Below, piece after piece: positions 42,496 to 48,523 of a stretch of 48,523 bases of DNA. How positions within the stretch are numbered: the stretch's first letter is position 1; each line of letters begins with the position of its first letter. Position numbers and translations under genes: made by a program. Source of the stretch: Acidobacteriota bacterium (GTDB lineage Bacteria > Acidobacteriota > Thermoanaerobaculia > Gp7-AA8); NCBI GenBank assembly GCA_003223645.1, contig QHVT01000032.1:1-48523 (forward strand). The letters are read 5' to 3'. The notes beneath the pieces are model-generated. The model did no database searches and was not told where the DNA came from. It saw only the letters and a list, made by a program, of their open reading frames with translations.

Positions 42496-44469
42496 ATGAA
42501 AAAGTTCTACCTGACCACCGCCATCAATTACGTCAACGACGATCCGCACATCGGCCACATGTACGAGGCGGTCGTCGCCGACGTGATCGCGCGCCATCGC
42601 CGGCGCATGGGCGACGACGTGCGCTTTCTCACCGGCACGGACGAGCACGGACAGAAGATCGAGCGCGCGGCGGCGAAGGAAGGCGTGCTGCCGATCGAGC
42701 TCGCGGACCGAGTCGTGAGCCGCCATCACGATCTGCTGAAGCGCCTCAATATCAGCAATGACGATTTCATTCGCACGACCGAGGCGCGGCATCGCATCGG
42801 CGTGCTCGAGTTGATCGCACGCATCCAGGAGCACACGCCCGACGACATCTACCTCGGCGAGCACTCCGGCTGGTACTGCTCGAACGAGGAGACGTTCATC
42901 GCCGAGAATCAAGTAAAGAACGGCGTCGACCAGGATGGACACAAAGTCGAGTGGACGACCGAGAGCAATTACTTTTTCGCGCTGTCGCGCTACACCGAGC
43001 GGCTGCTCAAGCACTACCGCACGCACCCGGAATTCGTCTGGCCGCCCACGCGGCTCAACGAAGTGATCGCCTTTGTCGAGCAGGGACTCAAGGACCTGTC
43101 GATCTCGCGCTCGTCGATCAAGTGGGGCATCCCCTTTCCCGGCAACCCCGATCACGTGATCTACGTCTGGATGGAGGCGCTGACGAATTACATCTCGGCG
43201 CTCGGATTCGGCAGCGGCGACGTGCAGCCGAATTTCGAAAAATACTGGCCGGCGGAGATGCATCTCGTCGGCAAGGACATCGTGCGCTTTCACGCGGTGT
43301 ACTGGCCGGCGTTTCTGATGGCCGCGGGCGTGGAGCTGCCGCAGCGCGTCGTCGGTCACGGTTTCTGGCTGCGCGACCAGCAGAAAATCTCGAAGTCCCT
43401 CGGCAACGTCGTGCGGCCGTACAACATCATCGACGACTTCGGCGCCGACGCGTTGCGCTACTACGTGATGCGCGAGATGGTGTTCGGGCAGGACCAGGAC
43501 TACTCCGATCAGTCGCTGCTCGCGCGCTACAACTCCGATCTCGCGAACGATCTCGGCAACACGCTGTCGCGCGCGCTGAAGATGTCGAATGACTATTTCG
43601 GCGGCAAGACGCCGCCGACATCGTGCGACGACAACGACGTGCTTCGACAGGCACGCGCCGTCGTTCCGCAGTACCTGCGGCAGATGGACGATCTCGCGTT
43701 CCAGCGCGCGATCGAGACGGCGTGGGAGCTGCTGTCGACGATCAACAGCTACATCGTCGGCCGCGAGCCGTGGCGGCAATTCAAGCAAACCGGCGCGGAC
43801 GAATCGCTGTCGCGCGTGATCTGGAACTGTCTCGAGGGAGTGCGCATCGTCTGCGTGATGATGGCGCCGTTCATTCCGGCGTCCGCGCGCGAGGGGCTCT
43901 CGCGCCTCGGCAGCGACCCCGATCGCATCGACGCGGCCGCGCTGGAATGGGGCGGACTGCCGAACAACACGCCGATCCGCATCGGCGACGCGATCTTTCC
44001 GCGCGTCGACGTCGCGCAATACATCGGAGAAAAGAAAATGGACGAGAACGAGGAGAGCGGGCGTCCCGCCCGCCCCCGGGAGACGGGCGAGACGCCCGCA
44101 ACTCCTCCACCGATCGAGACGACGCAGGCCGCCCCGCCCGGCATGGCGAAAATCTCGATCGATCAGTTCATGGAAGTCGACCTGCGCGTGGCCGAGATCA
44201 AGGCGGCCGAGCGCGTACCGAAGTCGAAGAAGCTGATCAAGATGACGGTGTCGACGGGCGATGACGAGCGGACGATCGTCGGCGGAATCGGAACGAAGTA
44301 CACGCCGGAAGAGCTCGTGGGACGCAAGGTCGTGATCGTCGCGAATCTGCAGCCGGCGAAGCTGATGGGCATCGAGTCGAACGGGATGGTGCTGGCGGCG
44401 TCGATCGACGGCGAGCCGAGTCTCGTGAGCGTCGATCCGAGCACGCCGAACGGTACTCGAGTCCGTTGA
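42496..44469 (+). CDS. metG: Methionyl-tRNA synthetase
   Basis: 657 residues. Class I signatures: HIGHMYE near 18 and KISKSLGN near 300 (KMSKS box). The zinc region is WYCSNEE. Core motifs FYLTTAINYVNDDPHIGH and FLTGTDEHGQKI, and VGKDIVRFHAVYWPAFL, are typical. The C-terminal 110 residues form a tRNA-binding (EMAP/Trbp111-like) domain starting ISIDQFMEVDLRVAEIKAAERVP. The linker between the two, residues about 515-550, contains a twin-hairpin DNA repeat read in frame (SGRPARPRETGETPATP). It charges initiator and elongator tRNA-Met. Confidence 0.95.
   Translation: MKKFYLTTAINYVNDDPHIGHMYEAVVADVIARHRRRMGDDVRFLTGTDEHGQKIERAAAKEGVLPIELADRVVSRHHDLLKRLNISNDDFIRTTEARHRIGVLELIARIQEHTPDDIYLGEHSGWYCSNEETFIAENQVKNGVDQDGHKVEWTTESNYFFALSRYTERLLKHYRTHPEFVWPPTRLNEVIAFVEQGLKDLSISRSSIKWGIPFPGNPDHVIYVWMEALTNYISALGFGSGDVQPNFEKYWPAEMHLVGKDIVRFHAVYWPAFLMAAGVELPQRVVGHGFWLRDQQKISKSLGNVVRPYNIIDDFGADALRYYVMREMVFGQDQDYSDQSLLARYNSDLANDLGNTLSRALKMSNDYFGGKTPPTSCDDNDVLRQARAVVPQYLRQMDDLAFQRAIETAWELLSTINSYIVGREPWRQFKQTGADESLSRVIWNCLEGVRIVCVMMAPFIPASAREGLSRLGSDPDRIDAAALEWGGLPNNTPIRIGDAIFPRVDVAQYIGEKKMDENEESGRPARPRETGETPATPPPIETTQAAPPGMAKISIDQFMEVDLRVAEIKAAERVPKSKKLIKMTVSTGDDERTIVGGIGTKYTPEELVGRKVVIVANLQPAKLMGIESNGMVLAASIDGEPSLVSVDPSTPNGTRVR
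44057..44099. repeat. Twin-hairpin repeat inside metG
   Basis: GGGCG-TCC-CGCCC and GGGCG-AGA-CGCCC hairpins stand in tandem around CCCCCGGGA. Together they form an imperfect inverted repeat. It codes for part of the Pro/Arg-rich linker. Confidence 0.75.
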
Positions 44470-44591
44470 CTCACGCTTCACTTTCGCCCAAATTGGGTGA
44501 TGACGCGGCGGACGTCCGGACATACATTAGGAAGCGTCGCTGTACATTCAGAAATAGGCAGCGACCCAGCCGCCGCGCTCGTGCGCGATGC

Positions 44592-44628
44592 CCCGCTTCC
44601 CCCGGCCAGGGAAGCGGGTTTTTGTTTT
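44592..44628 (+). terminator. Terminator after metG
   Basis: CCCGCTTCCC/GGGAAGCGGG stem with loop CCGGCCA, followed by TTTTTGTTTT. It lies 122 bases after the metG stop. Confidence 0.85.
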
Positions 44629-44652
44629 GTGGCGACCGGGTTTGTTTTTGTG

Positions 44653-44732
44653 GCGACCGCTGCCCTCAGCGGTCGCGTGGAGGACAGGCAATCCTGCCTG
44701 TCCCGAAGACAGACAAAATTGTCTGTTCTCCA
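44653..44732. repeat. Composite intergenic twin-hairpin repeats
   Basis: GCGACCGCTG-CCCT-CAGCGGTCGC (44653-44676) matches a stem in rlmI. It is followed by GTGGAGGACAGGCAATCC ... GTCTGTTCTCCAC (44677-44732), two hairpins ACAGGCA-ATCC-TGCCTGT and ACAGACA-AAAT-TGTCTGT, matching the repeat in the kinase gene. Confidence 0.9.
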
Positions 44733-44739
44733 CAAACGA

Positions 44740-44767
44740 AAATGCCCGCCGTCGCCGGCGGGCATTT
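44740..44767 (-). terminator. Terminator after the Oar-like receptor gene
   Basis: AAATGCCCGCCG-TCGC-CGGCGGGCATTT, 24 bases after the receptor stop and read leftward. Confidence 0.85.
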
Positions 44768-44790
44768 CGTTTGGTCGATGTGTTGAAGGA

Positions 44791-47700
44791 CTAGAACGTC
44801 ACCTTGCCGCCGATGCGGAACACGCGCGGGGCCTGGATCTCGGTGATGCGATATCCCTGCGGGGCCGCGACGTCGGTGCCGGAGTTGTTGAAGATGGCGC
44901 CGTTGCGCTGCAGGATCGTGCGCTGGTTCGTGGCGTTGAAGATGTCCGCGGAGACGGTGAGCGTCGCCATGTTGAACATGCGGATGTCTTTCGCCACGCG
45001 CAGATCGAGCTGGTAAACGTTGTCGAAGCGGCGCGTGCCGACTTCTTCGAGCGCCACGGTGGCCGTGCCGCCGCGCAGACCGCTGACGGTGTCGCGCAAC
45101 ACGTTCGCGAAGCCCTGGCGGACCAATAGATTCGCGCCGAGGTTGATGCCGAACGGAGCGGTGTACACGCCGCTGATGTTGCCGTTCCACTTGCTGCCGA
45201 GGAACACGTTGCCGAACGCGCCCGAGCCGGCCGACTGCGGCGAAACCTGGCCGCCGATGCAGGCCGGAGCGCCGGCGTATGCGGCCTGGCCGTTGACGAT
45301 GCCGGTGCTCGGCAGACCGGGGGTCGGGTTCGCGAACGAGTTGGTGCCGCAGTCTTCGGTGTAGTCGTTCCACGACAGGTTGACGCGCAGCATCCAATCA
45401 TGCGCCATGCGCTTGGTCGCCGTCGCCTCGATGCCGTTGTAGGTCTGCTTGTAATTCGCACGGTTCGTGATCACGCTGAACTGCGGCGTCGGGATGCCGG
45501 ACTTCAGCTGCCACACACCGGCCGTGCCGGTGGCCACGGTGTTGCCGTTGCCGCTGAAATTGCCACCGACGTTGCGGACGAATTCGTAATCGGCCGTAGT
45601 GTAGAAATCGCCCGCGCCCTGCGTCTTTTCGTAGCGAACGACCGGCAGATCATTGTTGATGCGATGCGTGAACGTCGCGCCGACCGAGAAGTCGTTCCAC
45701 AGCTCGTGCTCGGCGCCGATCATGATTTCGTCGGTCGTCGGCGGATTCATGTCGTAGTCGATGCGGCGGGTGGACGTGATCGAGGACGGAGCGGCGGTGT
45801 TGATGCCGGTGAAGCTGCGGACCTTGACCAGTTCACTCTTCTGAACCGTGTGGTCGTTGTTCGAGTCGAGGCCGAGGAATGTGAACTGGCTGTTGCCGAC
45901 CGGACTCGAGCCCGAGACCGTCGAGCCGATCTGGCTCATGTAGCGGTTGTACGCGGCACGCAGCAGCGTCTTCTTGTCCGCGCCGAGCGCGTACGTGAGA
46001 CCGAGGCGCGGCGAGAAACCCTTGTAGTTCAGGTCCTCACTCTGACCCGGATACGCGAGGCCCGGAAGCTGCGTGCTGAGCGAGCCGCCGGTGCAGCTGA
46101 GCGACGTGATGCAGGGCAGCGTCAGCGCGGTCGCCAGAATCGGGTTCGGCTGCACGTCCATCGCCAGAATGCGCGACTTCTGATCGTCGTAGCGCAGGCC
46201 CCCCTGGATCGTGAAGTTGCCGAGCATCACCGTGTCGCCGACGTAGAACTCGTTGTATTCACCCGAGTAGTTCGCGAGCGGCGGACGATACAGCGTGGCG
46301 ACGCCGCAGTCCGCGGTGAGTCCGTTGCTCGTGCAAAGCGCCTGACCGAAGCTGTAATCCCAGGTACCGCTGGCCGGGCCGGGGTACGTCGTCGCGGACG
46401 ACACCGGTGTGTCGCGATAGCCGTAGCCGAACTTCAGCTCGTGGCTCATGTTCGCGATGTCGGCGAAGTAAGAGCCGTCGAGGCGATACTGCTTCTGCGG
46501 ACGGATGGTCTGGTAGGTGCTGTAGCTGTCGTGCGCGACGTTCGCCGCGTCGAACCAGAGCGATGGAGCGCTCGGTCCCTGTCCGCCGTTCGCGAACAGA
46601 CCGAATCCGCCCTGAACCTTCGACCACATCGCCGTCACATAGAGTTTGTTGCCGACCAACTGCGTGTCTTCGAGTTTGTAGACCTTCGTCGGACCGGTCT
46701 GCGTGTACGCGGTCTCGATCGGACGCGACGGCGAGAGATCGCGCGCGTTGCGGAACTTGTCGCCGAGGGTGTACGACGCCACGAAGCTGTTGCTCGTGAA
46801 CAGCTGCGCGTTGATCTTCGCGTTCTTGTTGCGGAGGACCGTGTCGTCCGGGATGAAGAATGTCGGACGCGGCGCGGCCAGCGACTGCCACGTGGAGATC
46901 TTCTGATCGCCGCGCGCAACCCACAGCCAGAGGCGGTCCTTGAGAACCGGTCCGCCGACTTCCCCGCCGTAATCACGCACGTAGTTGACCTTGTTGGTCA
47001 GCGAGAGATACGGCGTCGCTTCTGCCGGCACGGTCGCTTCGGCGGACGTGCTGCCCGGAACGTAGAGGTAACGTCCCGATCCGCTGTAGTCGTTCGTGCC
47101 GCGCTTGGTGACCATGTTCATCTGCACGCCCGCGGTCTGAATGCGCGGGTCGGAGCCGCCGGTCGTGATCTGGAACTCTTCGAACGTGTCGAAGTCGTAG
47201 TACGTGGGGGAGGAACCGGTGGCGCCCATGTCCGTGATGTTCACACCGTCGACGTTCCAGGTGCCGTCCGTACGCGGCGCACCTTTCGAAATGTAGACCG
47301 ACTGCTGACCGGACTGCGTGCCGCCGACGTTGATGCGGTCGACGAGGACTCCGGGCGTCGACTGTAGAATCATCCACGGGTCGCGCGCGGTCGGAACGTT
47401 CTCGAGCGTGACGTGATCGATCGTGGATCCGGTGCCGCTCTTGCGAACGTCGAGCAGCGGCGCCTCGGCCGAAACCGTGATCGCTTCCGAGACCGCCGGA
47501 TTGAGCATGAGATCGACACTCGCATTCGAGCCGGCGTTGATGCCGACATTGTTGCGAATCGCCGAGCCCATTCCCGAGAGATCCGCTTTCAGCGAATACG
47601 TTCCGGGCGACAGATTGATGAACCGGAATTCACCTTTCGAGTCGCTCGTCGTGATCTGCGGCGCGCCGACGCCGGTGAGCGTCACGGTGACGCCCGGCAG

Positions 47701-47835
47701 CAGCGAGCCGTCTTTCGCGGTCGTCTTGCCGAAGATGTTGCCTGCCTGATACTGCGCCGAAGCACTGACGGCAATCAGTGCGATGAGCAGTGTGGCCATG
47801 ATGGCCGCGCGAATAGGAACAGCCTCTCTCCTCAT
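44791..47835 (-). CDS. Oar-like TonB-dependent receptor
   Basis: 1014 residues. Signal peptide AAIMATLLIALIAVSASAQ; carboxypeptidase-regulatory domain at about 32-110 (GNIFGKTTAKDGSLLPGVTVTLTG, then SDSKGEFRFINLSPGTYSLKADLSG); plug-like part with DHVTLENVPTARDPWMILQSTPGVLVDRINVGG; then an outer-membrane barrel rich in alternating aromatics, ending RIGGKVTF with the C-terminal Phe used in barrel assembly. Such proteins are abundant in acidobacteria and may import or export large substrates; the ligand is unknown. ATG 47835 has AAGGAGG 9 bases upstream. A single gene, with terminator at 44740. Confidence 0.88.
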   Translation of the reverse strand: MRREAVPIRAAIMATLLIALIAVSASAQYQAGNIFGKTTAKDGSLLPGVTVTLTGVGAPQITTSDSKGEFRFINLSPGTYSLKADLSGMGSAIRNNVGINAGSNASVDLMLNPAVSEAITVSAEAPLLDVRKSGTGSTIDHVTLENVPTARDPWMILQSTPGVLVDRINVGGTQSGQQSVYISKGAPRTDGTWNVDGVNITDMGATGSSPTYYDFDTFEEFQITTGGSDPRIQTAGVQMNMVTKRGTNDYSGSGRYLYVPGSTSAEATVPAEATPYLSLTNKVNYVRDYGGEVGGPVLKDRLWLWVARGDQKISTWQSLAAPRPTFFIPDDTVLRNKNAKINAQLFTSNSFVASYTLGDKFRNARDLSPSRPIETAYTQTGPTKVYKLEDTQLVGNKLYVTAMWSKVQGGFGLFANGGQGPSAPSLWFDAANVAHDSYSTYQTIRPQKQYRLDGSYFADIANMSHELKFGYGYRDTPVSSATTYPGPASGTWDYSFGQALCTSNGLTADCGVATLYRPPLANYSGEYNEFYVGDTVMLGNFTIQGGLRYDDQKSRILAMDVQPNPILATALTLPCITSLSCTGGSLSTQLPGLAYPGQSEDLNYKGFSPRLGLTYALGADKKTLLRAAYNRYMSQIGSTVSGSSPVGNSQFTFLGLDSNNDHTVQKSELVKVRSFTGINTAAPSSITSTRRIDYDMNPPTTDEIMIGAEHELWNDFSVGATFTHRINNDLPVVRYEKTQGAGDFYTTADYEFVRNVGGNFSGNGNTVATGTAGVWQLKSGIPTPQFSVITNRANYKQTYNGIEATATKRMAHDWMLRVNLSWNDYTEDCGTNSFANPTPGLPSTGIVNGQAAYAGAPACIGGQVSPQSAGSGAFGNVFLGSKWNGNISGVYTAPFGINLGANLLVRQGFANVLRDTVSGLRGGTATVALEEVGTRRFDNVYQLDLRVAKDIRMFNMATLTVSADIFNATNQRTILQRNGAIFNNSGTDVAAPQGYRITEIQAPRVFRIGGKVTF

Positions 47836-48038
47836 ATGCGTGTGCCTCCTTCTCGTCCACGGAAAACGGCTCGCGCAGGTCTCCTGAAACCGGGGCGAAC
47901 CTTGACCAATTGGGAATGTAAGGAGAGTTGTAGCACGACGCGAACAAAGCGGCTACAAAAAGTGATGGATCTGAAACGGGATATTCCATTTGTGAACTCT
48001 ACCGATCGATAGAGTCACGAGGAGGGTGGCCAAAAAGC
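47836..48038. other. Non-coding region between receptor gene and rRNA terminator
   Basis: 203 bases with the receptor ribosome site (AAGGAGG near 47850) and a presumed leftward promoter; no gene seen. Confidence 0.4.
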
Positions 48039-48068
48039 GAAAAGCCGCTGATTGCTCAGCGGCTTTTC
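48039..48068 (-). terminator. Terminator of the rRNA operon
   Basis: GAAAAGCCGCTGA-TTGC-TCAGCGGCTTTTC followed leftward by CTTTTTGG. It lies 6 bases after the 5S 3' end. Confidence 0.9.
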
Positions 48069-48074
48069 ATAATA

Positions 48075-48191
48075 TCCCGGCGGCGTCCTACTTTCCCACA
48101 CAGTTGCCCGCGCAGTATCATTGGCGATGAAGAGCTTAACTGCCGTGTTCGGAATGGGAACGGGTGTGACCTCTTCTCTATGACCACCGGA
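48075..48191 (-). rRNA. rrf: 5S ribosomal RNA
   Basis: 117 nt. Ends TCCGGTGG/CCGCCGGGA pair. Conserved core CCGAACACGGCAGTTAAG and GTGTGGGAAAGTAGGACG on the minus strand. Transcribed leftward downstream of 23S. Confidence 0.93.
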
Positions 48192-48218
48192 AACTTGGTT
48201 TCTGGTTGTTGTCTTATC

Positions 48219-48303
48219 GTCCTATAGGTCCTATTCGTCCTATAAGTCTTATTCGTCCTATTAGGACCTATAGGACGGATAGGACCTATAGGACTAATAG
48301 GAC
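48219..48303. repeat. CCTATAGG-type palindrome in the 5S-23S spacer
   Basis: Left arm has units TCCTATAGG, TCCTATTCG, TCCTATAAG; right arm from about 48258 has their reverse complements AATAGGAC, CTATAGGAC. The repeat forms a long imperfect hairpin of octamer-like units. Confidence 0.85.
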
Positions 48304-48369
48304 ATTGAATACGGGTTGCAGCTTTGGAGAGTGCACGCTGCTGCGATCACATCAAATCAAGGCAAATAT

Positions 48370-48523
48370 GGTCAAGTCAAACGACCGATTAGTACTGGTT
48401 AGCTAAGGGCCTCGCGGCAACCTTACACATCCAGCCTATCAACGTGGTGATCTACCACGGGTCTTCAGGGAGAACTCATCTTGGGGTTGGCTTCTCGCTT
48501 ATATGCTTTCAGCGATTATCCTT
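48370..48523 (-). rRNA. rrl: 23S ribosomal RNA, 3' end (cut by window edge)
   Basis: On the minus strand the last 154 bases read AAGGATAATCGCTGAAAGCA, then GATAGGCTGGATGTGTAAG, and end near CGGTCGTTTGACTTGACC, all conserved at the 3' end of bacterial 23S rRNA. The rest lies beyond 48523. Confidence 0.95.

Overview
The window is GC-rich chromosomal DNA from a Gram-negative bacterium, most likely an acidobacterium (inference). Grounds: an Oar-like TonB-type receptor with an N-terminal carboxypeptidase-regulatory domain, PDZ-7TM-GAF-kinase and MacAB-type genes, a LytS/LytTR pair, and two PilB/GspE-type ATPases. I see no CRISPR array, no plasmid or phage replication genes and no complete integrase. 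A transposase tail lies at the left edge. An rRNA operon end (23S 3' end, 5S) lies at the right edge, transcribed leftward.

Layout. 1-4.3 kb: transposase fragment, ParE-like toxin and antitoxin, methyltransferase and a GAF-containing PilB/GspE ATPase, all leftward except the transposase. 4.4-7.7 kb: three rightward genes for exported proteins; the two larger ones are paralogues flanking a Cys-rich mini-protein. 7.7-18.7 kb: chromosomal core with SUI1, a second PilB-type ATPase, RlmI-like methyltransferase, YbjN-like protein, lipoprotein, double UspA, a large membrane Ser/Thr kinase, GNAT, tRNA-Val, a receiver protein, an AI-2E-family permease and RmlC.

18.75-31.1 kb is an accessory island bounded by tRNA-Asp sequence: intact tRNA-Asp, first cargo, second intact tRNA-Asp, second cargo, then a 3' tRNA-Asp fragment. 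Cargo 1 is a probable operon of a TPR-CHAT (caspase-like) lipoprotein, an exported Cys-containing protein of unknown family, and an exported papain-like (C39/AvrRpt2-like) protein. Cargo 2 is a translationally coupled pair: a 1042-residue coiled-coil-rich protein of unknown function and a PhoD-like metallophosphatase. These two cassettes are the best candidates for an undescribed system.

31.1-48.5 kb: small HTH-like protein, tRNA-Trp and tRNA-Cys, MacA-MacB exporter, Spy-like protein, LytS/LytTR two-component pair, secreted RNA-of-unknown-role-free stretch with an exported Arg/Asp-rich protein, POT-like MFS transporter, large membrane protein, MetG, Oar-like receptor and the rRNA operon end.

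A second theme is the abundance of palindromic repeats. They fill intergenic gaps and also sit inside genes. One supplies the stop codons and the last four residues (SSRA) of both convergent neighbours (UspA and the membrane kinase). Twin-hairpin repeats lie in frame inside the kinase, RlmI and MetG. MacB looks like a fusion created by a one-base frameshift between an ATPase gene and a permease gene. All functional calls rest on motif reading by eye; no database search was run.
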